Shown here: piece after piece, positions 46,253 to 57,469 of the stretch
Numbering within the stretch: position 1 is the first letter of the stretch
How the letters are laid out: every line of letters starts with the position of its first letter
Source: Humulus lupulus
Lineage: Eukaryota > Streptophyta > Magnoliopsida > Rosales > Cannabaceae
Reading direction: 5' to 3'
Assembly: GCF_963169125.1 (NCBI RefSeq)
Contig: NC_084802.1
Location: 112,410,903 to 112,474,902 of the forward strand
DNA: 64,000 nucleotides
The notes under the pieces: model-generated
Database searches by the model: none
Told to the model about the DNA's origin: nothing
What the model saw: the letters and a program-made list of their open reading frames with translations, nothing else
Made by a program: the position numbers and the translations under genes

Positions 46253-46374
46253 CACTACTACAAAAAAGGCTCTTTAGGACTCGCAGGGCGCGAGTCATCT
46301 ATTTGAGAGCCTTAAATACTGAGGTTTTTTAGGATTCGCAAAAAGTTTTATTTTTAATTTTTAAAAAATTAAAT

Positions 46375-46820
46375 GGTAGCCAAAGCTCCTGCTGGAGCTT
46401 CGACGATGACGGCAGCGCCACCACCCCATGGTGGTGGTTTGGTCCAATCCTTTAGTGGGTTTTGAAGCCCAAACCACAAGGAATGCAGTGGTGGTAATGA
46501 ATTGGCTCGGGGTGACTCGAGGTGTCTTAAAATGCCCAAAACATTTCAGAAACCAACATGGTCGCTGAACATTGGAGGCTCCGTCGACTAGGCTAGGGTC
46601 CACATGAGGCCATGGGCTCATGGGGTTGGGGGGTTTCGGGGGCCAGGGAACACTGTAGGCTGGCGTGTGTAGATGGGCGGTGGCCAGAGAACCGTCCTCC
46701 GTGGCTAGGCAGTGGGCATGCATGAGAGAGAGTGAGAGAGAGAAATAAATAGGGGAAGAGAGCAAGGAGAGAGAGAATGGGTTGTTGTTGTTGTTTTCTT
46801 TGTGATTTAATATATAACAA
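46375..46820. other. GC-rich cargo inside element F
   Basis: A segment much richer in G and C than the rest of F, with a 134-codon minus-strand frame (46765-46361) that begins MLSSPIYFSLSLSLMHAHCL and is Pro/Ser rich. The GAGA-rich stretch at 46725-46780 and a nearby TTG/GTT repeat resemble a gene 5' region. It may be a captured gene fragment; no gene is recognised. Confidence 0.3.
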
Positions 46821-46922
46821 AACTTTAGTTAAAAAAAATATTCAAAATTTTAGGAAACACATAATTTTTTAGGGCTTGCTTTGCGTGTCCTAAAAGAAAT
46901 TCTTTAAGGACTCTTAGCATTA

Positions 46923-47332
46923 TTATTTCTTACTCCTTGGGAGTCTTCTCGTGCCACGGCTTGAGCATTGTCTTGGGCCAATTGGGTAGCTGCTTCTAGA
47001 GCAAGTGCTGCTTCATGATGTCTCCGGTCGACTTCCTCCTATCGCTGTCTGAGCTCTTTGCTTCTCGCCTCAATATCGCGCCTTTGCTGCTCTAACACAT
47101 CTCTCTGCTTGGCCATCTCTTCAGTGAAAGACTCCTGCTGAGCATTGAATTGCATCATCTCCTCTTGGAAAGCGCCTATTGCTTCCTGGAGTTGTTCAAC
47201 TTCTGGAGTGGTCTCCTCGAGAAACACCCTAGGCTCAGTCTGTGGGTTCTGCGGTCTAGGACCTTCTGATCTAGCAGGCTCTTTTGACGTGCCTAACTTT
47301 TTGTATGCCACACTGGTATTCTTGGGCGCCAT
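46923..47332 (-). pseudogene. gag: Gag N-terminal fragment
   Basis: Starts MAPKNTSVAYKKLGTSKEPA, acidic stretch EETTPEVEQLQEAIG, then a Gln/Glu coiled coil EMAKQRDVLEQQRRDIEARS. It has the same plan as the gag start of element C. After a stop at 47039-47041 the frame reads on to about 46930 as EAALALEAATQLAQDN-like sequence and ends at the truncation. It contains no catalytic domain. Confidence 0.75.
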
Positions 47333-47391
47333 CTTGATACGATAGTCGTGTGTCTCTTCTCTTCAGGCTCTCAATCAAAGCACCAAAATGG

Positions 47392-48569
47392 TGACCATGA
47401 TTTTGGCCAACGACGAGTAGACATCAAAACTACAATGAACCTTCAAGAGAAAAATACAACACAGATAATTTTATAGTGGTTCAGCCCCAATTTATTGTTA
47501 ATAGACTAATCCACTTGGAGTTGTGATATATATCCTACACTTAAGATCAGATGAACTTAAGCCAACTGAGTTTCTTAAGTGTAAGTAGAAAAATACATAG
47601 TTTCTCCCTCTAAACTCTCTTAGAAAATGCCCCAAGAATACCCCAAGTAATAGTCCCAAAGTCTCAAATCTAGAGAGTTTTTCTCAGTCTAAAAAGATCA
47701 GATCCCCCAAAATGATGCCATGAGCCATTTATTTATAGGCTCATGGATCATACATCAGATATTCCCTTTGACCGGGTCCTTTCTGTTACTCTCACAATAT
47801 TTAATTAATAATAACATTTAAAATACAACAATATGCGACTTCTTTGGGATAAACTGAGAGATTCCCGCGTAGGTACGACTAATTCTAGTCGAAGCCGTTA
47901 CTGGAACTTCGCTTGCATAACGATGATTTGTCTAGTCGGCCAACTTCACTCCTTGAAGAAAGACTGGTCGGCCAAAACACTCGACTGGTCGGCCAAAACA
48001 GCTGACTGGTCGGCCATGCACTCCCCCGGTCGGCCAAATACTTCACTGGTCGGCCATGCACTCCACCGCTCGGCCAAATACTTCACTGGTCAGCCATGCA
48101 CTCCACCGGTCGGCCAAAACACTCGACTGGTCGGCCAAAACAGCTGACTAGTCGGCCATGCACTCCACCGGTCGGCCAAATACTTCACCAGTCAGCCATG
48201 CACTCCACCGGTCGACCAAAAACCTCACTGGTCGGCCATGTACTCTACCGGTCGGCCAAATACTTCACTGGTCATCCATGCACTCCCCCGGTCAGCCAAA
48301 TACTTCACTGGTCGGCCATGCACTCCACTGGTCGGCCAAACACCTAACTAGTCGGCCAAACACCTAACTGGTCAGCCAAGACAGGTGACTGGTTAGTGAA
48401 AAATCTTCACCGGTCGAACATAAATTCTATCAGATCGCTCAGATCACTTTATCGCAACTCCGAAGAGCCAACACATTTATTGACTATTAATGTGCCATTT
48501 TACTGACCATGCATTGCCACTTGTCACTTCTGATTGTCACGTCATCAAACTAGAATTATGGGGATAACA
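47392..48569 (-). repeat. Tat LTR with 20-bp minisatellite
   Basis: Bounded by TGACCATGATTTTGG and GGGGATAACA in plus coordinates. Minus-strand TATA box GCCTATAAATAAATG near 47728-47744. Its upstream half contains the repeat 47962-48415. Confidence 0.8.
47962..48415. repeat. 20-bp GGTCGGCCA minisatellite, partly in 40-bp higher-order units
   Basis: More than 20 copies of ACTGGTCGGCCAAAACACTCG-like units. Alternating variants (CCATGCACTCCACC and CCAAATACTTCACT) form 40-bp pairs. The frames it opens on the plus strand (47833-48367) are artefacts. Confidence 0.93.
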
Positions 48570-48814
48570 GCTTGCTTTGCATGTCCTAAGAGAAGTTCTT
48601 TAAGGACTCTCAATGAGTGTCCTAAAAATTCCAGGAACTTTTGTTAAAAAGAAAATTCAAACTTTTAGGACATGCATCAATTTTTAGGTCTCGCATTGAT
48701 TCTTTAAGAACTCTCAATGAGTTTCCTAAAAAGACGAGGAGATGTTTTTAGGGCTCGCATCTATGTGAGTGCCCTAAAAAATGACCTAAAGGCATGTGTT
48801 TTGTAGTACTGCTA

Positions 48815-49975
48815 GCTAGTTTCAGTATAACTTTCTTATTATTACATTTCTTGATTTTGATTCATTACTGTTGAGTATTGTATTGTGTTTGCCAAATATT
48901 TATGTAAAATTAATATTAGTGTTCAGTGTAATGTATCAATATCACACTGAGGGTCTCTTTATTTATAGTTTTATATATATATAAGATAAAAGTTTTTATT
49001 TTTATTTTTAGTGAGTGAATTAGATTAAGATTGAAATAAAATATAGAAAGAAGTATAAATTTCATACATAGAAGATTAATGGGTCACAATTAAGAATGAG
49101 ATAACAAATTTTAGTGGAGTAATTAACTAAGTGACTATTTGGCAGAAGGCCACTTACAACCAGGTTTTATGCATGTCACTGTTTATATAGTCAGTAGCTA
49201 GCTAGCATAATTGATTTGGAGAAAGATAAGCGTAAATAATAATTTAAAATCCATCAAAAATATATCTCTTATCTATTAATCTTGACTAAATTTTGTATTA
49301 TACTATACTATATACTGTTGTAAGTGCTAAATGATCAATATAAATCTTAATTTTTATTTTTCTTGTAATCTTTAAGGTATTAATTTCATTTAGTAAGTTG
49401 TGGGTGGAATATTATCAAGGATCATTGCAAAGTGAATTAATTAACTTGATTATTGTTAATTGCAAGAGGTGTGTATGCTCTCTTATTTGTTTTATAAATA
49501 TTATTATACAAATGTTATAGTAGTATGAATATCTTAAATATTCATCAGTAGTGAAGTAGGTTCTGAGATTAAAATTGTGTGTTGCAATGATAATGGAAGG
49601 TTGAGAACTTGTCTGTTTTAATGAAGTGGGTTTTGGAAAATTTATTTGTATGCTACGGAGATATAAAGAAGAAACATATTGTGTGTTGTTTGAATTGTTT
49701 ATTTTCCTGTTGACAGATGGTTATGTCACTATTTTAAGGGAAATGCTGCCCACATTCATCTAGAATTATGTTTTATTTTTTTATATTTAAATTGTGTTGT
49801 GCTTGCATTGGTCTTGTTTGATTGGTATAGGCAAGCTCTGTCAAAATTTAAGTTAAAGAGATAGCGTATTAATAGGAATACAATGGTGCTAAAAATTTGT
49901 TATGAGAATTTTCAATGTGCAGGAAGATTTTAGTCCAAATTTAGGGAAACCTCTGTCATGTTTTTTCTAAGAAAT
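48815..49975. other. AT-rich stretch before the transposase remnant
   Basis: No ORF or recognisable element. It may include the 5' non-coding end of the CACTA element whose transposase follows; no terminal motif was found. Confidence 0.4.
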
Positions 49976-52640
49976 GGACAAGAGTTGGATAACAAAGGAC
50001 AGACTTTCAAAAGAGCATGAAGAGAAAGTTGACAATTTTATTAAGTTAGCCATATAAAATACAATAAATCCTTCCAAAGTTCTTTGTCACTGTAGAAAAT
50101 GTTCAAATTTGAGAAAATTGGACATATTGGAGATAAAGAGTCATCTATACTTTAACGAAATAGACCAAACATATGTCAAGTGGATTTGGCAAGGAGAAGA
50201 AGACGACTCTAATAATAATGTTTGGAATGAAAGAAAGCAATTTGATCAAGTATTTGATGACCCTATAGAGAAGGTGAGATATGTAGATGAACGTTTTGTT
50301 GATAAGCTTGAAGAATATTTAAAATTCTTAGAAGATGTAAAGAAACCAATATGCTCGGGGGCACCTCTGTCAAAATGAGTTGTTTTAATAAAACTACACA
50401 ACTTGAAAGCTAGTAGTGGTTGGAGTGACACAAGCTTCACAAAGTTATTAACTTTATTAAAAGAAATTGTCCAAAAGATAATGAATTGCCTTCTTTGCTT
50501 TATGAAGCGAAAAAAACATTGTGCACATTGGGAATGGAGTATAGCAAGATTCACACTTGTCCAAATGATTGTGTTATATATCAAAACAAATATGAGAGTG
50601 CAACTGAGTGCTCTGTATGTAAAACATCTAGATGGAAAATAATAAGAACAACAAAGAACGTAAGAAAGGGATTCCAACAAAAGTATTGTGGTATTTGAAA
50701 CCAATACCTAGGTTTATACGTTTGTTTTGAAATCCCAAACCTGCCGAAAGTCTACCATGGCATGAGAATGGAAGGATCAAAGATGACAAATTGCGCCATC
50801 CAACTGATTTTCCATCTTTGAAAGAAGTGGATGAACTATGGCCTCAAATAAGAAAGGATCCTAGAAATCTTCGACTTGGTCTTTCTGCTGATGCCATTAT
50901 TACATTCATTAATATGAGCTCCACTTACAGTTGTTGGCCAGTGATTCTATGAAAGGAATATTCACAATGTTAACATTATTGATATCAGGTCCACAGCAAC
51001 CTGGAAATGATATAGATATCTATTTAGCACCTTTGATAGATGACTTGAAGGTGTTGTGGAACATAATTGATTGTTACGATTCTTTTAAAAAAGAAAATTT
51101 TATGCTCAGAGGCGTACTCTTATGGACAATCAATGATTTTACTGCTTATGGTAATTTATCTAGATGTTTTATGAAAGGATATAAAGGATGTCCGATATGC
51201 AGTGAACAAAAAAGTGCCACAAGAATAGAACATTGTATGAAGATGTGTTATATGGGCCATAGAAGGTTTCTACCAGAAAAGCATCATTACCGAAAGCAAA
51301 AATTAACATTTAATGGTGAGCAAGAGTTCCGAGAAGTGCCTACACCAATGACTGGAGAAGTTTTCTATGAAGAGATTCGTTAAATAGAAAATAACTTTGG
51401 TAAGCCTTTGGAAAAGGTTGATGAAAGTGTAGAGACAAAGGGGAAAAAGAAAGGCAAATGTAAAACAAACATCAAACGAAAGCGCAATAAGAAATAACAA
51501 TTAGCAGAAGATTCAAAGAATACTACATGTTAGAAGAAGAAGTCAATTTTCTTTGAATTGGAGTATTTGAGACATTTTTTAGTAAGACATAATCTTGAAG
51601 TCATGCACATTAAGAAAAACATATGTAATAGTTTGATCGAAACCTTACTTAATATTCTTTGAAAAACTAAGGACCTTGTGTTAATATTTGAATCAAAAAA
51701 ATATTTTGCACCTAAAATAGGTGAAAGAAGAACATATTTACCTCCTGCTTGTTACACCTTGAAGAAAGACGAGAAATGTAAAGTTTGTGTAACTTTGGCA
51801 AATGTAAAGGTTCGAGAAGAGTATTCATCAAATATTCGTAATTTAGTGTCTTTGAAAGATTGTAGACTAATCTGCCTTAAATCTCACGATTTTTATGTAT
51901 TGATGCAACAATTACTTCCAATTGTTATTAAGGGATCACTAGACCAGCATGTTAGAAATGTGATAATACGAATGTGTTTGTGTTTTAATGCCATATGTTG
52001 TAAGGTTGTTGATGTATCAAAGTTGGACAAGATGGAATAGAAATTGCTTGTGCTTATTTGAGCTACACTTTCCTCCACCTTTTTTTTTTATATCATGGTT
52101 CATTTAGCAATGCATCTTGTTAGAGAAGTAAAACTATGTGGGCCTGTATGTTTTAGTTGGATGTATCCATTTGAAAGATTGATGAAAGTTTAGAAAGGTT
52201 ATGTTAGAAATCGAAATCGTCCAAAGGGTTGTATAGTTGAGGCTTACATAGTAGAAGAAGTGGTTGAATTTTGTACAGAGGACATTACCGATGCAGAAGT
52301 GATTGGTATTCCCCGAAAGACAATGAGTGAAGATGTTATCGGAAGAGGCATCAAGATTTGAAGGCTCACCTTAATCAAAAAAGAAGACTAGGATGTTGCT
52401 CATTGATATGTTTTAGAGAATACAATTGAAGTTTAAGCTTACATAGAGTAAGTATTAATATCATGTGAAATGATATTTAAGCAATGATTTATTGTCATAA
52501 TAACAATATTCTTAATTTCATAGAACACTTGGAACATCTTCATCGTGAGAATCGAATAAATCAAGAAAGTGGATCCAAGATTACAACCATCAGACTTTTC
52601 ATCAATGGTTTCATGATATGTTAGATTATTCTAATTTCTT
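49976..52640 (+). pseudogene. TNP2-type CACTA transposase remnant
   Basis: Transposase of the En/Spm (CACTA) superfamily, which cuts and pastes elements with CACTA ends. Start MDKSWITKDRLSKEHEEKVD at 49976. Landmarks in order: CHCRKCSNLRKLDILEIKSH (~50090), SLYEAKKTLCTLGMEYSKIH (~50490), CPNDCVIYQNKYESATECSV, then RHPTDFPSLKEVDELWPQI (~50795). PQQPGNDIDIYLAPLIDDLK (~50992), MLRGVLLWTINDFTAYGNLS and GYKGCPICSEQKSATRIEHC (~51180) follow. From 51678 the C-terminal DUF4218-like part: RNLVSLKDCRLICLKSHDFY, VHLAMHLVREVKLCGPVCFS, ending KWIQDYNHQTFHQWFHDM (~52560-52620). Many stops and frameshifts; an inactive copy. Confidence 0.85.
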
Positions 52641-52824
52641 CATCGTAAGTATTCTTAGTTTTTAAAAAATAACTATTTCAAAATAAATAATTTACTTTAC
52701 ATTCTGTAAATTCAATCTGAATTGAGTAAGGAGTTTCACAAAGTATCTGAAAACTTGAGATGGATTTCATTAGGTCTGACTATTATGGTAATTAAGCTTG
52801 ATGGATTTGTCATCAATGGTTATA
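52641..52824. other. Short unassigned stretch
   Basis: AT-rich end after the transposase remnant, no terminal inverted motif recognised. It may contain the next residues of the same gene after an intron (52646 GTAAGT). Confidence 0.3.
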
Positions 52825-53000
52825 GATGAAAAGCGCCCTATTCTATTACTTTGTAAAACGTATCTTATCTCATAAATAATTAGAAAATATCACTTAACAT
52901 ATGAAATTCAGTGGGGCCTTGATAAAACATGCAAGTTGGGCCCAATAGTTTAAAATAAAAATAAAGTGTTCTTATGCAACGTTTAAAAAAAATAAAAATT
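52825..53000 (-). repeat. LTR-end fragment of the element D family
   Basis: Reads, on the plus strand, GCGCCCTATTCTATTACTTTG, CAGTGGGGCCTTGATAAAAC and GGGCCCAATAGTTTAAAATA. These match the reverse complement of the last ~150 bases of the D LTR (22385-22535) with moderate divergence. Confidence 0.7.
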
Positions 53001-53108
53001 TAAGTCCCACTGGTAATTTAAAATTAAAGTCCATACCCCCACGCCATACACATCCATACGTTGGAACTCCCCACATCATAGCGCGTGCCAGAGAGAAACC
53101 CTATTTAC

Positions 53109-54726
53109 TGTAACATCCGTTTTCTCGAAAGGGTCATTTTGTAATTTTGCCACTGAGAGTATTTTGTCATTTTACATATTTATGGGTTTAGATATGTATG
53201 GATTCCAATGATAACAAATATTCTCGATTTTTTATGTTTGAGAATCTGGAATGAGATTTAAATCTCGGCATGTGCATAATGCCTAATAAATAATTAATTA
53301 CGTGGGTTAATTTAATTATTTATTTATGTTGTGAATGTTATTATTATTATGAGCATAATAATATTAATAACATGATATGAATTCATTTTATTTTATTATA
53401 CGGTTTATTGCATTATTATTTAAATGGATTAAATAATGGTAATTGCACGTAATTATGAAATGACCATAATATCCCTATGTTTGAATTTAGTTGAGGGGCA
53501 TTTAAATGACATTAGAATATGATTTCAAATGCAATTAACTGATTAAATTCAAAATTTAAATCAGTTATAATAATATCACAATTTCTTTTATTTTATTTTA
53601 AAAGAAATACAAGAAATTCCTTAAGCATAGGGTTAGAATCGGTCAACAACAACCAAGTGGTTAAGCTTTCGTTTCTGTTTTTTTAAGCACGATTTAGAGG
53701 GCCTCTCAACAGTTCAAAATCGTGGGAAGAGAGGGAGAGTCGCAATAATGGAAGAAAAGAGATGTTCTTGAATTTTCTAGAGAGAGAAAGAGAGATTTCG
53801 GGTTTGAGAGCTCTAGGAAATTTCTAGGTGGTTTTGAATGTTTGAAATATATTTCCTATGATCTAAGGAATATTTTTGACATGACAAAAAGGGGCTTGAA
53901 ATGTCGTTTTCAAAAATCACAAATTTTCACCATTAAAGTGGGTGTTCTTGAATAATTTCGGATCTAAGAGAACATGGGAGGTTCCAGGTTTGTTTGAAGT
54001 ATTTAGAAAGCTTAGAGGGGACCCTAAGAAGTGTTTTGGACGTGAAGAAATGGATCAAAAAGCTCTAAAACAAAATTTTGTATTTTGACCACCATTTTTG
54101 GCGGTACACCGGCGACGGGGAAGACAACCATGATCTGGCCATCATGGGTCGATTTTCTTGAGGTTCAAGGGTTATTTGACGTGCTGGGATCTTTGGAAAC
54201 AAATTCCAACTGATTAGGAGTGTCAAAAACAAGTGGAAAGATGGGTTAGAATCTCGCCAGCGACGGAGAAGAAGAAGATTCTGGCAAGGCTCCGGCGAAC
54301 CCGATCTGAGTATTTATGGAGGTTTTTTCTTTTATTTTTGAATCCTAAAAATTAGTACGTTAATTTTAGAGAATTTTACAACTAGTTTGGTATTTTTCTT
54401 TAAATTACTATGATTTATTTAAGTTTAAATAGAGATTAATTATGAAAAATATTTTTATTACTCAGAAAAATATGATTTTCTATTTGAATGATTTATGTAT
54501 GATTTAGAATTTTTTTGTATGTTTAGATTTAAGTTTTGATCGTATTTGATAATTTTCTTCAATTATTTTCTTTTAAATATGTGATTTAAGAAAATAAATG
54601 TGGAAAATTTATTTAAAGTATTCTAAAAATTCTGAGAATTTTTGTATATGTTTAAAATGAGATTCTTCAATTATTACACAGAAATTAGAAATAAAATTAC
54701 ACAGAATTCTAGGAATTTTTGTATAT
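53109..54726 (+). repeat. Partial LTR of an unnamed gypsy family
   Basis: Starts TGTAACATCCGTTTTCTCGA and runs without ORFs to about 54726, where Tat fragment H begins. The 3' end is missing. Probably an LTR truncated when H arrived, because H also lacks its own LTR here. The stretch 53700-54310 has a transcript-leader look (GAGA-rich, then CGGCGACGGGG). Confidence 0.55.
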
Positions 54727-54852
54727 GTCTTTACAAGTGATCTTTGAAAGATCTTACACTTATAAGCGATTAGCCACATAACATGACTAACCCTTTTTCA
54801 AAACTTGTAAAAAGTAAAAATTAATGCAAGCCAGTCCTTTAAGAAGGACTGT

Positions 54853-56112
54853 TTATTGATAATACTTGCGCAGGTGTTCTCCATTCCAATAACATGGAAC
54901 GAGATCTCCATTTAAGCGTGCAAGTTTATAGGTGCCTGGATGAAGGACTTCTTCAATATGGTAAGGTCCTTCCCAGTTTGGTCCGAGTACTCCAGCAGCT
55001 GGGTCGCGGGTGTTTAAGAAAACTCTTCGAAGCACTAAGTCTCCGACGTCGAACTTTCTTTCTTTTACTTTGGAGTTAAAATACCGAGCGAATTTTTGCT
55101 GGTACGCAGCTACTCGAAGTTGGGCTTTTTCTCGTTTCTCTTCGATCAGGTCTAGGGTCTCCATCAACAGTTGGCTATTTTGGTCATGGTCGTATGCGAT
55201 TCTGTGATGCGAGGGCAGATTTAACTCGACAGGCAACATAGAATCATACCCATCTGCCAAGGAAAATGGGGTATGACCTGTTGCTGTTCGGTGAGAAGTT
55301 CAATACGACCAGAGTACTTTACGCAGCTGTTCTGGCCATGCTCCTTTAGCTTCTTCGAACATTTTCTTCAGAGTACCCTTCAATGTCTTATTTACTGCTT
55401 CGACTTGCCCATTTTCTTGCGGATGAGAAACTGAAGAAAAGCTCTTGATTATGCCATGCCTTACGTAGAAGTCTGTGAACATGTCACTATCAAACTGGGT
55501 GCCATTGTCCGAGACAATCTTTCTTGGCAGTCCATATCGACAAACAATGTTCTTGATGACAAAATAAAGTACTTTCTTTGTCGTTATGGTCACGAGTGGT
55601 TCAGCGTCGACCCATTTGGTGAAGTAATCGATCGCCACAACTGCGTATTTCACTCCACCTTTTCCTGTCGGCAAGGACCCGATTAAATCGATACCCCATA
55701 CTGCAAAGGGCCATGGACTTTGCATTTGCTTTAACTCATTAGGAGGTGCCCGTGGGATCTTGGAAAATCTCTGACACTTATCAAATTTTCTCACAAACTC
55801 CATTGAGCCTTCGTTTATTGTTGGCCAGAAATAACCTTGCCTTAGAATCTTCTTTGATAAGCTCTGCCCCCCAGCGTGGTCTCCACAGAAGCCTTCATGT
55901 ACTTCCTTCATCAGCTCTTTAGCCTTTTCTGGTGTAACACACCTGAGCAGTGGCATTGAGTATCCTCTTCGGTAAAGAACACCATCCACCAGTATATACC
56001 TACCAGCTTGTCTCTGAAGGGTCCTGGCTTTGTTTCTATCTGCTGGTAGTATACCGTTCGTGAGATACTCCAGGTATGGTGCCATCCACGTATCTGCTAA
56101 CCGGACCTCCAT
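54853..56112 (-). pseudogene. Integrase of Tat fragment H, one nonsense codon
   Basis: The best integrase in the window. Reading from 56112: LLRCVTPEKAKELM, then zinc-finger region GFCGDHAGGQSLSKKILRQG with KFDKCQRF, where the first Cys of the pair is Phe. The catalytic core has all three acidic residues: Asp in VWGIDLIGSLPTG, Asp in KIVSDNGTQFDSDMF, Glu in HPQENGQVEAVNKT. At 55300-55302 a TGA replaces an Arg-type codon (VLWSY, stop, TSHRTATGHTPF). The same frame then continues to FDVGDLVLRRVFLN, GPNWEGPYHIEEV and NGEHLRKYYQ, ending TAA at 54850-54852. One stop and one lost Cys are the only obvious defects. Confidence 0.9.
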
Positions 56113-57275
56113 ATTGGTTTCTTCTGCTCGTATGCTTGGCTTGCGCAGCCGTTCAACTGGAACTATATTTAAAGTGTCAGCATCCTTTGCACTCGCGAGC
56201 TTGGCTAGGGCATCTGCGTTTGAATTCTGATCTCGAGGTATTTGCTAGAGGGTATATTTTTCAAATTACACCAACAGATCTTTAGTATTTTTTCAGATAG
56301 GCCACCATTTTCAGACCTCGTGCTTGATACTCCCCTGAGACCTGATTCACTACCAGCTGTGAATTACTGTAAATATCCAGCACTTTAATTTTCATGTCTT
56401 TGGCTAATCTTAACCCAGCAAGTAGGGCTTCATACTCGGCTTCATTGTTTGAAGCGGTGAAATCAAAGCTAATTGCACAGTGAAATTGATGCCCTTCCGG
56501 CATTATCAATATCACTCCTGCTCTTGTGTGAGATTCGTTGGACGATCCGTCTGTGAATAGCTTCCACGAAGGAACTTCAACTTGAGGCTCGGGCGCACTA
56601 GGCTTTTCACCCTACTCCACGTCTGGGAGTTCAGTGAATTCAGCAATGAAATCAGCCAAGACTTGTCCTTTTATTGCTGCTCGCGATGAGTATGTGATAT
56701 TGAACTACCCGAGTTAGACTGCCCATTTCAACAAAGGACCAGGAGCCTCTGGATTTTGCAAAACTTGCCAAAGGGGCTGATCAGTCAAGACTGTGATTGG
56801 ATGGGATTGGAAGTAAGGACGTAACTTCCTTGAGGCCAAAATTAGGCAATAGGCTAATCTTTCGATGGGAGGATATCTCAACTTGGCTCTGATTAACCTC
56901 TTGCTCACATAATACACCGCCTTTTGTACGCCTTCTTCTTCTCTCACTAGCACCGCACTAGCAGCATATTCGGTGATTGCCAGGTATATGAACAAAGTTT
57001 CCCCATCTATAGGCTTTGATAAGACGGGAGGCTGCGCCATGTGGGCTTTTAAGGCTTGGAAAGCCTGTTCGCAGTCTTCAGTTCACTCGAACTTCTTGTT
57101 TCCCCTAAGTAGATTAAAGAAAGGGACGTACTTATCTGTTGATTTTGAAATAAATCTACTGAGCGCGGCAATTCTTCCAGTCAAACTTTGCACATCTTTG
57201 ACCTTTACTGGCGATTTCATATCGATCAGGGCTCTGATCTTTTCGGGATTAGCTTCGATTCCTCTCGAATTGACC
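56113..57275 (-). pseudogene. RT end, RNase H and aRNase H of Tat fragment H
   Basis: From the right: VNSRGIEANPEKIRALIDMK (RT thumb) and VQSLTGRIAALSRFISKSTD. Next is the Ty3-type RNase H: MAQPPVLSKPIDGETLFIYL, AVYYVSKRLIRAKLRYPPIE, LRPYFQSHPITVLTDQPLWQ. The tether is QVLADFIAE-like. The archaeal-type RNase H follows: LFTDGSSNESHTRAGVIL (~56560-56515), SFDFTASNNEAEYEALLAGL, LDIYSNSQLVVNQVSGEYQA, where the usual SDSQ reads SNSQ. Stops at ~57090, 56708 and 56610 and a frameshift near 56285 break it. Confidence 0.85.
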
Positions 57276-57469
57276 TTTACTGGCCCATTGCTTGTGGTGC
57301 TTTGTTTGATATTTAATATGACCAAGTTATTGTATTTGATAAGAATCCCATTTTTGACATACAAAGACGGAAGGGATTGTTGATTGTTGTCATAAGTTTT
57401 TCCAACAAGTGGTATCAAGAGCCAAAGTTGTTTTAATGTTAGTTTTCTTGTGTGTTAAGAATTGGAAGA

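Larger units (their letters stand above)
46923..48569 (-). mobile_element. LTR-gag piece of a Tat element inside F
   Basis: Minus-strand 5' part of a Tat-type element: LTR 47392-48569 (TGTTATCCCC to ATCATGGTCA on the minus strand), then the primer site TTTTGGTGCTTTGATTGAGAG, then the gag N-terminus from 47332. It is cut at about 46923 inside gag and directly abuts F sequence; the rest of the element is gone. Confidence 0.8.
46253..48811. mobile_element. CACTA element F with 3-bp TSD
   Basis: Left end CACTACTACAAAAAAGGC; right end, reverse-complemented, CAGTACTACAAAACACATGCC. CTA lies on both sides (46250-46252 and 48812-48814), the 3-bp duplication expected of CACTA elements. Subterminal copies of TTTAGG(A/G)CTCGCA-like motifs occur near both ends (46269, 46325, 46865; 48570-48780). 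No transposase is inside, so it is non-autonomous. An LTR-gag piece of a retrotransposon (46923-48569) sits between a repeated 43-bp motif. Confidence 0.78.
54727..57275 (-). mobile_element. Tat pol fragment H
   Basis: Internal fragment of the family shared with A and C, on the minus strand: end of RT, RNase H, aRNase H, complete integrase and about 120 bp of the post-pol spacer. Truncated on both sides, without LTRs or antisense ORF. Right edge at about 57275 joins a copia LTR tail. Confidence 0.85.

Noticed and set aside
46361..46765. Minus-strand 134-codon frame starting with a hydrophobic, signal-peptide-like run
   Set aside because: Not recognised, in a transposon interior; kept only as possible captured cargo, not as a gene.
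47833..48367. Plus-strand frames rich in GRPNTSPVSHALH-type repeats
   Set aside because: Translation of the 20-bp LTR minisatellite; no start context or domain.
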